Source of the DNA: Alphaproteobacteria bacterium
Lineage (GTDB): Bacteria > Pseudomonadota > Alphaproteobacteria > Micavibrionales > Micavibrionaceae
Assembly: GCA_017999645.1 (NCBI GenBank)
Contig: JAGNLJ010000001.1
Coordinates: forward strand, 62,001-126,000
Direction: 5' to 3'
DNA: 64,000 bases
Shown piece by piece: positions 16,718 through 24,415 of this stretch (positions within the stretch are counted from its first letter, which is position 1; each line of letters begins with the position of its first letter). The translations under genes and the position numbers were made by a program. The notes beneath the pieces are model-generated. The model did not search any database, was not told the origin of the DNA, and saw only the letters and a program-made list of their open reading frames with translations.

Positions 16718-16756
16718 GCTTCCGTTTTTACAAACGAAATTCCGAAACGATAGATT

Positions 16757-18601
16757 TTAGGCGTCGTTACCTTCCTGCTCGCCCTTCCCGGCGCTGTCTG
16801 GATGCGGCTCGATGTAATGGGGTAATTCGGCCTGCAGGTACTCGGCGGGCCGGATAAAGCCCTTCTGCACCTTGCCTGGGCCGAGCCGTAACGTTTTAGG
16901 CCCCTCCCACCCAAGCTGCCGCATCGCGTACCCCAGGCGCTTGTAGACGGCAGAGTTTTGTCGTTCAGGCGCGATCTCAAGTATGGTCAGCAGCTCGGCC
17001 GTGGATATGCGGTCGTGGTTCCCAGCCCGCTGGCCTTGGATAGTGGCAAGCCGATCCAGCCATGGATCATACTCAACGCGCGATTCCTGAAGGATGCCCG
17101 CTTCAGCCCACAAAGCCTCGGCCAGCACGATGCTTTCACCCGCCGCTTCGGCATGGGCGGCCTCCGCCCAGAGCTGGTTGCGGTCGCGGCGCAGGGCATC
17201 CAGGGTAAGCTTCGCGGTCTTTACGGGCAGAAAGCGCCGGTTCCCAGTTTTATCGCGCAGGTACTGATCCTCGTTCGTGGTGCCGACAAAAATACAGCGC
17301 CGGGGCCTGTTCTCACGAAAGCGACCATAAGCGGGCCGCGCGCGGTCTTCCTGCCGGGAGACAAAAGCCTTAACCTTACCGACGTCCGACCGGGTCATGC
17401 CTTCGAGTTCCGAAATTTCATAAATCCAGACGCCTTCGACGGCCTCCATCTGGGCCTTGGCTTCAAGCGCGAGAATATCTTGGTCAGAAAAATTCTCACT
17501 GCCCGCCAAAATTGTTAGCGCCGTCGATTTGCCGGTGCCCTGCTGCCCTTCGAGCACGACGATGGTGTCAAACTTACACCCTGGCTCTCGAACGCGGCGC
17601 ACGGCAGCAATCATCATCAAACGGCCGATGGCTTGATTTAAGTTCGTGTTCGCCGCGCCAAAGTATTCAGGCAGCAGGCGATCCAATCTCGGAACGCCGT
17701 CCCAAACAAGGGAGTCGAGGTACTCACGGACGGGGTCGTTATGATTTTCAAGACACAGCATCAGTGCCGCGTCACGGACATTATCCTTTTTGGGATCGAA
17801 GCCACATTTTTCCAAAATCAACTGGCGCAGCATCGCGCAAGCGTTGTCACTCAGCTCGCCTTGGTAATGCTGTAGAACATGGCCGCCGACCTTCAGGCGG
17901 TTATGAAAGGTGTCGTACTCACAGACAATCCCAAGTCGCCGAATCGCAAGGCGGGTATTGCGGTATGTCGTCTTCAGGTTGCCTTTACCATCAACATCCC
18001 ATGCCTCATCATGGTCAGCTGATACTGCCGCGCTCGCTTTTTGCAACTGGCGCAAGGCGTATTCGTTGATCCTGCGACCCTGCTTTCTTACATGCGCCGA
18101 TATACCCCAGCGCGGGTCTTTGATAATCGACAAAACAATTCCGCTCGGAACTTCAGCGCGCAGAAGGCCGCAAAGCCCGTCGAAAAGCCAAACCGAGTCA
18201 GAATTATCACGTTCCTTCGGTTCATCAACAATCCTGCCTTCTAGAACAATTTGTTTAATTCTTGCCGGTACGCCATGCCGGTCTAAGTCATCAATATTTT
18301 GCAACCGCGTTTCTTCGCCAATCTCGGCTGAAGGCACAATCACCTGAGCCAGATTCCGTCCCTCATGCGGCGGGAACGCGAATAAAGGATAGACGCGGCT
18401 AAAATCGGCTTCGACAACATGCGCCATAACGGGCTTTTGCCCTTTCTTGTCGCGCTTGTCGGCCGTCGGCCAGTTTATGCATCCGGGCGCGCGGGCGATG
18501 CGGTCTATGTTGCGACAACTATCCGCACCATAAATAATTTCCAACCGCATTCCGCGCGCTTCTATGTCAGCGACCCGAGGGTCAACCATCGTCGTCGTCA
18601 T
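16757..18601 (-). CDS. VapE-family helicase with C-terminal part of primase-polymerase
   Basis: A 614-residue protein. Residues ~1-60 (SCRNIDRIARAPGCINWP) look like the C-terminal lobe of a prim-pol replication primase; from ~260 on it is a virulence-associated-E type superfamily 3 helicase with Walker A EGQQGTGKSTALT (~351-363), ISELEGMTRSDVGKVKAF and FVGTTNEDQYLRDKTGNRRF. It is the probable replication helicase of the island. The ATG at 18601 has a good AGGAG 7 bp upstream, inside the acidic-linker region of the preceding gene, which it overlaps in a different frame. The frame itself is open to 18706. Confidence 0.83.
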   Translation of the reverse strand: MTTTMVDPRVADIEARGMRLEIIYGADSCRNIDRIARAPGCINWPTADKRDKKGQKPVMAHVVEADFSRVYPLFAFPPHEGRNLAQVIVPSAEIGEETRLQNIDDLDRHGVPARIKQIVLEGRIVDEPKERDNSDSVWLFDGLCGLLRAEVPSGIVLSIIKDPRWGISAHVRKQGRRINEYALRQLQKASAAVSADHDEAWDVDGKGNLKTTYRNTRLAIRRLGIVCEYDTFHNRLKVGGHVLQHYQGELSDNACAMLRQLILEKCGFDPKKDNVRDAALMLCLENHNDPVREYLDSLVWDGVPRLDRLLPEYFGAANTNLNQAIGRLMMIAAVRRVREPGCKFDTIVVLEGQQGTGKSTALTILAGSENFSDQDILALEAKAQMEAVEGVWIYEISELEGMTRSDVGKVKAFVSRQEDRARPAYGRFRENRPRRCIFVGTTNEDQYLRDKTGNRRFLPVKTAKLTLDALRRDRNQLWAEAAHAEAAGESIVLAEALWAEAGILQESRVEYDPWLDRLATIQGQRAGNHDRISTAELLTILEIAPERQNSAVYKRLGYAMRQLGWEGPKTLRLGPGKVQKGFIRPAEYLQAELPHYIEPHPDSAGKGEQEGNDA

Positions 18602-19133
18602 TTTCGCTCTCCTCTTCATCTTCTTCATCTGCGTCCTTTTCCTCCGGACGCCCTTGAGGCAAGGATACTGACGTATCCAGCTTCCAAAATCCCCAATACC
18701 CGCCACCGCTATCTATAACCAGCGTCGGTCTAGGCACATCTTTAGGTGCGCCTAAAAGCCTTTTGGATATGCGCTCTCGTTCTTTTTGCAGTGGCTCACC
18801 CGCGCGCGGGTCAACATCTACAAAAAGATAACGGACTTCAGCGATGTCCTCTTTCTTCGCCTTTTTGTCCGTTTTTGTACGAGGCGGATTGGGATTAAAG
18901 TAAATATTGAATCCCAAATTATTCATCCGCTCCGCCCATGCTTTGCATTCCTCGGCTTCATCGGGATGAAAAACCTTCGTACAAATGTCACGCATACCAT
19001 GGGGACATCCCGAAATGCCTTTAGGCCATATAGCAGTTATGGCCCAAAAAGCGTCTGGTAAAAGCTCGCGCAGAAAATCTACAAGAGCTTGCCCGTCACA
19101 GCGCAATGCGCTGCCTTCTTCATTATCGGTCAT
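18582..19133 (-). CDS. Primase-polymerase N-terminal domain protein
   Basis: A 183-residue protein with features of the N-terminal catalytic lobe of archaeo-eukaryotic-type prim-pol (RepB-like) primases: VRYLFVDVDPRAGEP holds the metal-binding D-x-D, and VIDSGGGYWGFWKLD is the family's GGGY motif. It ends in a very acidic tail (residues ~166-182, mostly Asp and Glu). The matching C-terminal lobe is encoded at the start of the overlapping VapE frame, shifted by +1. Either two coupled subunits are made or an ancestral single protein has been split. Its ATG overlaps the AlpA stop (ATGA). Confidence 0.72.
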   Translation of the reverse strand: MTDNEEGSALRCDGQALVDFLRELLPDAFWAITAIWPKGISGCPHGMRDICTKVFHPDEAEECKAWAERMNNLGFNIYFNPNPPRTKTDKKAKKEDIAEVRYLFVDVDPRAGEPLQKERERISKRLLGAPKDVPRPTLVIDSGGGYWGFWKLDTSVSLPQGRPEEKDADEEDEEESENDDDDG

Positions 19134-19330
19134 GTTTGACCTCCCGCGTATTGCGCGGTAGAGGTGAAGCGCTGGCTTTTTATGTAGGACTGGATGTCCT
19201 CCACGTTATAGCGCACGCTTCTACCGATTTTTTGAAAAGGTATAGGACTGCCGATACGGCGATCCTTTTGCAACTTATAGACGCTACAGCCCAATAGGTG
19301 GGCAGCCTCTTTCTCTGTAATTAACCGCAT
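19130..19330 (-). CDS. AlpA-family helix-turn-helix regulator/excisionase-like
   Basis: A 66-residue MerR-like winged-helix protein: MRLITEKEAAHLLGCSVYKL is the DNA-binding helix-turn-helix, and GRSVRYNVEDIQSYIKSQ the wing and end typical of AlpA/Xis proteins. Such proteins regulate integrase or act as excisionase. Start at 19330 follows AAAGGAG by about 6 bp. It heads the minus-strand primase-VapE operon through an ATGA overlap. Confidence 0.85.
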   Translation of the reverse strand: MRLITEKEAAHLLGCSVYKLQKDRRIGSPIPFQKIGRSVRYNVEDIQSYIKSQRFTSTAQYAGGQT

Positions 19331-19429
19331 TACCAACTCCTTTCGTTATTGTTGAAAAGCAGTTGGTTTATTTATTTATACGATTTTTTTATAAAGACGG
19401 CATGACAAATAAGAGGATTTTTGTACCGG

Positions 19430-19903
19430 TCACCAACCAGCATCACTCAAAGCTTGAAAAATTTTCTCTCTATCTTCTTTGAGTTTTTTAATATCTTCTT
19501 CGGAAAAATATTCATTCGGCTCCAGGTCTTGCCAGAGATCTATGGAGACAAAAGATTCATAATGCTTTTTGTATCGACGCAGATGCTGCTTGAGCCGCTC
19601 AAAAGCCACGTCATCATCAGCTTTTTTCGTTGCGCCTTCCTTGATGATCTCTTTAATCGCTTTTTCAAGCGGTGTACCGTTTTTATTGGCATTAACGACC
19701 CATAAAACTTCCGCGTGTGAAAACTCAGTCGGTGGCTTTATGTGCATAGGGTAGCGGCGGTTTTCTTTCGGCATTGTTTTGTCAATGCCAAACAAAGCCT
19801 GCATAACGTTATCGAAGCGTTGTTCATCCGTATCCCCCTGGGTATGGGCCGTTTGCTCTATCACCCTCATTACAATCTGATCCAGACCATTAAACAAAAT
19901 CAT
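19430..19903 (-). CDS. Hypothetical island protein
   Basis: A 157-residue, charged, soluble protein that I do not recognise. Its N-terminal part (GLDQIVMRVIEQTAHTQGD) is helical and the rest alternates helices rich in Lys and Glu, with FSHAEVLWVVNANKNGTPLE in the middle. Its ATG overlaps the integrase stop (ATGA), so it is coupled to integrase expression. A role in mobility or its control is possible but unsupported. Confidence 0.6.
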   Translation of the reverse strand: MILFNGLDQIVMRVIEQTAHTQGDTDEQRFDNVMQALFGIDKTMPKENRRYPMHIKPPTEFSHAEVLWVVNANKNGTPLEKAIKEIIKEGATKKADDDVAFERLKQHLRRYKKHYESFVSIDLWQDLEPNEYFSEEDIKKLKEDREKIFQALSDAGW

Positions 19904-21060
19904 GTCCCGCTTTTCTCCACTATGAACCGCGCGATTTTCTCGACCGGCTCCCGCAGCCGCTCAACATCGACGATAATATAACCGCCGGTCACGTCCGTCA
20001 CGCGGTGATTGATGAGGCGCTTAAGCGCATATGCGCTAATATCCAGGCTTTCAGCGATGGTTATAAAAGTGCGGCGCAGATCATGGCAGGTGAAGCACAC
20101 GCCACAATTTTGAATAACTTTGTATATGCCCTTCTTGGGTTCAACCAAGTGGCCGTACTCCCCTGGTCCCGGGAAAACATATTCATAGTTACCGTAGCGC
20201 AGCCGCCGCGCTTCTAGTAGCGCCGACAAAAACGTGCTCAAAGGCAATGTTAGAGAGTCGCCGTTCTTGGTATCGGGGATCAGTAAACTTTTTTCTTTGA
20301 AATCGATATCAGACCAGCGGAGCCGCTGAGCTTCGCTCCGGCGCAAACCGGTAAAAAGCAGAAGTAATAAAAAATCTCGGTATGTATCATTCTCAAGCGC
20401 ATGAACGGCACGCCACCAATCTTTGAGATCATGTGGCTTGATATAAGTGCGACGACGCTTTTCTTTGTACCAGCCTTTTACATGCGTTAAGTAAGTGACA
20501 GGATTCCGTTGTTCAATATCAAACGTAGCTTCAGCGTAATTGAGCAATGCCCTTAAAACGCGCATGACCTTATTAGCGGTGTAAGGCCCGTTCAGCAAAG
20601 CAATCTGCGCATGACGCGAACCGATCATTTCTTTTGTAATATCTGTAATAATCCGACCGCGCCATTCAGAAAGATAGCGCTTAAAAATGTAACGGTAATC
20701 TTCTTGTGTACGGGGCTTTAAATTCTTGCGCGCACTCAGATAAGATTCCAAAAGCATATCTAGAGTCATAGTCTTTGCGCGATTCCCTTGCTCTTGTTCG
20801 TTCGGATTCATACCTAACGACATAAGGTACAATTTATCCCGAGCGATCTTGCGTGCCTCTTCAGGTGTAATGTGTCCGTACTTGCCGATGGTGTAGCGCA
20901 CTGAGCGCCCTCGAATATCTTTTTGAGCGGCAAAGGTTTTCGCGCCGCTGCCAACGATCAGGTAAAAGCCGGGCAGCTCCGCGTCGCGGTAGAGCACTTG
21001 GCCTTTTTGCGTGTGAGGCAGCGCGTCGATGGCGGTTTTGGTGAATTTCAGCTTGGGCAT
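19900..21060 (-). CDS. int: Tyrosine-type integrase
   Basis: A 386-residue site-specific recombinase with a DUF4102-type N-terminal arm domain (FTKTAIDALPHTQKGQVLYRD), a SAM-like core-binding domain (~95-185) and a catalytic domain with all residues: R240 (FTGLRRSEAQRL), K265, H326 and R329 (CHDLRRTF), H352 (LINHRVTD) and nucleophile Y361. This family commonly integrates in tRNA genes, in keeping with the split tRNA-Thr. The gene is intact and in the middle of the island. Confidence 0.95.
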   Translation of the reverse strand: MPKLKFTKTAIDALPHTQKGQVLYRDAELPGFYLIVGSGAKTFAAQKDIRGRSVRYTIGKYGHITPEEARKIARDKLYLMSLGMNPNEQEQGNRAKTMTLDMLLESYLSARKNLKPRTQEDYRYIFKRYLSEWRGRIITDITKEMIGSRHAQIALLNGPYTANKVMRVLRALLNYAEATFDIEQRNPVTYLTHVKGWYKEKRRRTYIKPHDLKDWWRAVHALENDTYRDFLLLLLFTGLRRSEAQRLRWSDIDFKEKSLLIPDTKNGDSLTLPLSTFLSALLEARRLRYGNYEYVFPGPGEYGHLVEPKKGIYKVIQNCGVCFTCHDLRRTFITIAESLDISAYALKRLINHRVTDVTGGYIIVDVERLREPVEKIARFIVEKSGT

Positions 21061-21314
21061 AGGGCCTCCGTCCTAATGTTTCTCAAGAATCATAGGGACA
21101 GAAAGACGTAGAAGACAACAAAAAACCAATAAAATCAATAAGTTATATTAGGCCATCCTAAACGGGGCCAGGCTATCCCAAATAAGGTTTTAAGAAGGTG
21201 AGGCCAGAAAATTTCCCTGGCGTAACGGAAGGTTACGGTTACGACCTTATAATTTGGAGTTTAAAGCAGTGAGCTTTAGTATCCAAAATTACCCCGCCGA
21301 TTAAAAATGGATAT
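21061..21314. other. Intergenic region upstream of integrase with possible recombinase sites
   Basis: This 254-bp gap between the divergent integrase and HNH genes holds no gene that I can see. AATAAGGTTTTAAGAAGGTG (21181-21200) resembles 12389-12408 near the left junction (AATAAGGCTATAAGAAGGTC), and the 7-mer AATAAGG also occurs twice near the right junction. These may be arm-type integrase binding sites. GTTACG-type repeats follow at 21222-21243. Both promoters must lie here. Confidence 0.4.
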
Positions 21315-22346
21315 ATGCCTATGAAACAAAACACACTGGAAAGAGATTTTGAAAAAGAGATGATGAATATTTACCATCGCGCAAAATCTGAAGCCAACTA
21401 TACCCCTTCGGAATTTCACCGCATGCTTTCTGAGCTTGGAGGAATCGAAACTGCGCGCAGGCTTATTAACTCGAAATTGCCATCCCCTGGTTATACACGA
21501 TTATGGGAGGCAGGGCATCCAGAGCTAACTGTAGAAGCGGTAGTGTATGAAAATCCAAAGTGGCATCCTTTATTTGACAATCAAACTTTGGAAGCAGCCA
21601 GAAAAAGATTAAAGGCATATGATTATCCTTTAAAATCCAAGTCGCCATTCTATGAATGGATGATTGATTCCGGCTTGTCTGAATCCACTGCACTTAAATA
21701 TTCAAGCGCTATTGAAGGCCCGATCTCAGACTGGGCCCGCGAGGCCAAAATTATAGTGGGCTCCATTCTTGACATTACGAGCCAAACGGAAATGTCTGCA
21801 GCGGTGCTGGAAATAAGAAAGCTGCCAATTTTCTTGGAAAGAGATAACACCGGCCATCACATGTATAGCAGCGCTTTAAAAAAATATTCTAAGTATCTTT
21901 ATTTTTCACCAAGCACTAGCATCGAGAATGACATTAAAGAAATAATTTCCGATCCAAAAATCAATGAAACTCAAAAAACTCTCTTAGTTAATGCCAGGAT
22001 AGGACAGGGTCAATATCGTCGAGATTTATTAAATTTATGGAAGGGATGTTCTGTCACTGGCTTTAAAGATACTTCCCTTCTCGTCGCGTCCCATATTAAG
22101 CCCTGGTGTTATTCATCGGATATTGAGAGGTTAGATAAATTTAACGGACTGCTATTATTACCTAACCTGGATAAAGCCTTCGATAAAGGATTCATCTCTT
22201 TTGACTCTGAGGGGAAAATTCTTATTTCGAATACAATGAAACAAAGAGAATTGTTAGGCATAAAAGAAAATATGTCAGTTCGCTTATCTAAAGAGCATCT
22301 TCCTTACTTAGATTATCATAGGGACCAAGTCTTCGAAGAAGGGTAA
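21315..22346 (+). CDS. HNH endonuclease (putative restriction enzyme)
   Basis: A 343-residue protein ending in an HNH_2-type nuclease domain: SVTGFKDTSLLVASHIKPW, then RLDKFNGLLLLPNLDKAFDK and GFISFDSEGKI. The N-terminal ~100 residues (FHRMLSELGGIETARRLINS) form a helical domain often found on HNH proteins with this architecture. Such proteins behave as modification-dependent or orphan restriction nucleases. Composition is AT-rich. It is divergent from the integrase and convergent with the minus-strand cluster; no cognate methylase is present. Confidence 0.8.
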   Translation: MPMKQNTLERDFEKEMMNIYHRAKSEANYTPSEFHRMLSELGGIETARRLINSKLPSPGYTRLWEAGHPELTVEAVVYENPKWHPLFDNQTLEAARKRLKAYDYPLKSKSPFYEWMIDSGLSESTALKYSSAIEGPISDWAREAKIIVGSILDITSQTEMSAAVLEIRKLPIFLERDNTGHHMYSSALKKYSKYLYFSPSTSIENDIKEIISDPKINETQKTLLVNARIGQGQYRRDLLNLWKGCSVTGFKDTSLLVASHIKPWCYSSDIERLDKFNGLLLLPNLDKAFDKGFISFDSEGKILISNTMKQRELLGIKENMSVRLSKEHLPYLDYHRDQVFEEG

Positions 22347-22366
22347 GTACAGCTTTATAATTTACG

Positions 22367-22564
22367 TCACATTACTTTCTTTGTTTTGTAGGCGTTTTCA
22401 TTAATATGCTGAACTAGATCTATTACTTTTTTACTTCCGCTTTCACCAAAAACCCCCACAACACCTTGGTCATTGATATGGGTGAAAGGGGTGTCAAATA
22501 AAGCTCTGGGCTCCATCATTCCATTTTTTACAAGATATTCGACGATTTCATCTAAAAATGTCAT
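22367..22564 (-). pseudogene. C-terminal remnant of a type I restriction R subunit
   Basis: A 65-codon frame whose content (FLDEIVEYLVKNGMMEPRAL, then PFTHINDQGVVGVF) resembles the end of EcoEI-type HsdR subunits, which close with this helix-PF-x-G-x-F pattern. A full HsdR has ~800 residues or more, so only the tail survives. The remaining R-M genes are missing. It suggests a former restriction system here that has been replaced. Confidence 0.5.
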
Positions 22565-22597
22565 TTGATCAGGGTGGAGCGGTGCTTCATGTAAAAA

Positions 22598-23110
22598 TTA
22601 TCGTTTTTCTGCAATTGACCTGTATTCACAAACAAATGAAAAAGGCTTTTCAATATCCGTTTTGTTTAGATGCAAGCTATAATTATCTTGAAGTTTCTCA
22701 TCATTTAAGCAAATGGCTAATTCTACCTCTATCTGCACATCTTTATGTGGCAACTTCCAATTCTTAACATTAGCCAAAGCCTTCGTTCGGGCATCACGTT
22801 CAGTTTCTGCCACAACAAAAACGTTTCTATGTAATTCAGTAAATTCTGAAGGATCATATCCTCCAAGATTTAAAAAATAGAGTTTTTGGGAACCCTCATA
22901 TGGAGTGGTTTTTAAAGTAACGTCATACCCGTCTGCATAATCTAAAATACCCCAACAATCTAAATGAAGACTTTTGGGGGTTCCCCACCATTCTTGTCGC
23001 AATTTCTCGTAGCAATCTTCAATAACATTGCCGATGGCAAAGCGTACGTCATGAAGTTCAATATTTGAATTATGCGTTTTCCCACCTACGTATATAACAA
23101 ATAGATTCAT
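22598..23110 (-). CDS. DUF1543 domain-containing protein
   Basis: A 170-residue protein beginning MNLFVIYVGGKTHNSNIELH and containing WWGTPKSLHLDCWGILDYADG, which is the DUF1543 signature. The family is of unknown function. A DUF1543 domain is often found once or twice per protein; here the first copy is clear and the second half (about residues 90-165) is weaker. It lies 20 bp downstream of the exonuclease gene on the same strand and could be part of the same transcript. Confidence 0.72.
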   Translation of the reverse strand: MNLFVIYVGGKTHNSNIELHDVRFAIGNVIEDCYEKLRQEWWGTPKSLHLDCWGILDYADGYDVTLKTTPYEGSQKLYFLNLGGYDPSEFTELHRNVFVVAETERDARTKALANVKNWKLPHKDVQIEVELAICLNDEKLQDNYSLHLNKTDIEKPFSFVCEYRSIAEKR

Positions 23111-23129
23111 CTTTGTTTCTTATCGCGAA

Positions 23130-23741
23130 CTAAAACCATTCAAAATTAACTCTCCCTTGTCTTTCCAAAGCGCGTAACGATTCAACAAGAGACATAGCAT
23201 CATTACGTGCATCATGTGCGTAGTGATGGTTGCCCAAATCGACCCCAAAAAATTTAGCCAACGTTCCACTACTATTATTATTTAATTGTTCATCCGTAAG
23301 GCCAGCCCTTTTGAAAATCTGACGTATATCTCTTGCCTGCGCCGGATCAAATGGGCATTCGACACGCGCTATGTAACATGAAGGTACAATTGTACGAAGC
23401 ATGTCATAGCCGTAGGAATACAAATAAAAATTCCCAGAAAAATTCTTGAAATCAGTTACGGTTTTTTTAAAACTTTGTCCGCGCTCTTTCAAAATATTCG
23501 GAGTAATCTTTGTTAATTCAACAAAGCAATCTGTTAATCCAATTTCGTTTCCATCTGCACCTACAGGAATGCTATAGGCAAGAAACTCATCTAAGATGGG
23601 AAACCCTTCCTCAACAGAAACCTTAAAAGCGCCAATTTGAATTAGTAGCGGTGGTTGATCGTATAAGCCATTCCAACTACGCTTAGGCGCTCCCTCATCA
23701 GTCCAATATTCACTATCGTATATAATGATCTGCTTTGCCAT
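23130..23741 (-). CDS. DEDDh-type 3'-5' exonuclease-fold protein
   Basis: A 203-residue RNase-T/DnaQ-like protein. The first motif is IIIYDSEYW (D9 and E11), and the last is YAHDARNDAMSLVESLRAL with the H and D of the DEDDh set. The middle D in the LYSYGYDMLRTIV region is plausible. It ends the tight minus-strand operon, 8 bp after the racemase-like gene. It could process RNA or DNA; in this setting an unusual tRNA- or oligonucleotide-processing role is conceivable but not shown. Confidence 0.72.
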   Translation of the reverse strand: MAKQIIIYDSEYWTDEGAPKRSWNGLYDQPPLLIQIGAFKVSVEEGFPILDEFLAYSIPVGADGNEIGLTDCFVELTKITPNILKERGQSFKKTVTDFKNFSGNFYLYSYGYDMLRTIVPSCYIARVECPFDPAQARDIRQIFKRAGLTDEQLNNNSSGTLAKFFGVDLGNHHYAHDARNDAMSLVESLRALERQGRVNFEWF

Positions 23742-23749
23742 TGAAACCC

Positions 23750-24415
23750 TTAAAAATCAGCTTCTAGTACAGGAACAAAACCACTTTCGTAACTTTTTAA
23801 AGTTGGCTTGCTAGGATTAAAACTATGCCTCTCAAAAATGCGGCCAATTGAGACCTGCGCCAATACTATAACATCAAATGGAGTAAAAATAGTCTCCAGC
23901 TTTTCCTTAATAAGGGCTTCTTGAGTATTGTCTACGCTATTGGCTAAATTGCCTACGTCCTCCTTGCATTGCAAACATGTGATTGAAACATCGGCCTTAG
24001 CGGTAGCAGCGGCTCTTTGTAAAAGCGATATCGACGGTTTAATTGTTGTATCATTTGTGACAACAAGCGCAATTTTTTTGCCCATAGTAACCGCCTGAGC
24101 CATCATCGGCTCATCAATACGAAATAGGGGAAGAACACGGCTTGTTTTGTAACGATCAATAAATTGTCCCAGACTGGAGCACGTCACCAAAATTGCAGTC
24201 CCTTCTTCCTCTAGAATCGAATCTATCTTTTGCGAAAAATCTCTATATAAATCTTCAAGTTCCTCCCCTTCTGCCGAGAGTGCCTCTAAGTAGCGAGGGC
24301 AAACTTCATGGCTAATTCTTAAATTTTTTCCTCCGATTTTCTCTGTTACTTTTCCAGAAATAAAACTGCCAACTTCTGGAACGGTATGAAGAAAATGTAT
24401 TGATTTAAAGCTCAT
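23750..24415 (-). CDS. Asp/Glu racemase-like protein
   Basis: A 221-residue protein with the architecture of the Asp/Glu/hydantoin racemase superfamily: MSFKSIHFLHTVPEVGSF at the start, then ILVTCSSLGQFIDRY with the first catalytic-type Cys, and MGKKIALVVTNDTTIKPS starting the second lobe. In the second half the usual Cys-containing motif reads IVLAQVSIGRIFE, so the second catalytic Cys is absent and activity may differ from a true racemase. The ATG at 24415 has AAGGAACA upstream and overlaps the preceding gene's end by 11 bp; the frame extends to 24544 only as a shadow. Confidence 0.68.
   Translation of the reverse strand: MSFKSIHFLHTVPEVGSFISGKVTEKIGGKNLRISHEVCPRYLEALSAEGEELEDLYRDFSQKIDSILEEEGTAILVTCSSLGQFIDRYKTSRVLPLFRIDEPMMAQAVTMGKKIALVVTNDTTIKPSISLLQRAAATAKADVSITCLQCKEDVGNLANSVDNTQEALIKEKLETIFTPFDVIVLAQVSIGRIFERHSFNPSKPTLKSYESGFVPVLEADF

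Noticed and set aside
16523..16753. 76-codon plus-strand frame after the 16126 gene
   Set aside because: It overlaps the end of the real gene, lacks a ribosome site and its Tyr/Arg-rich end simply translates the CGTTAC repeats.
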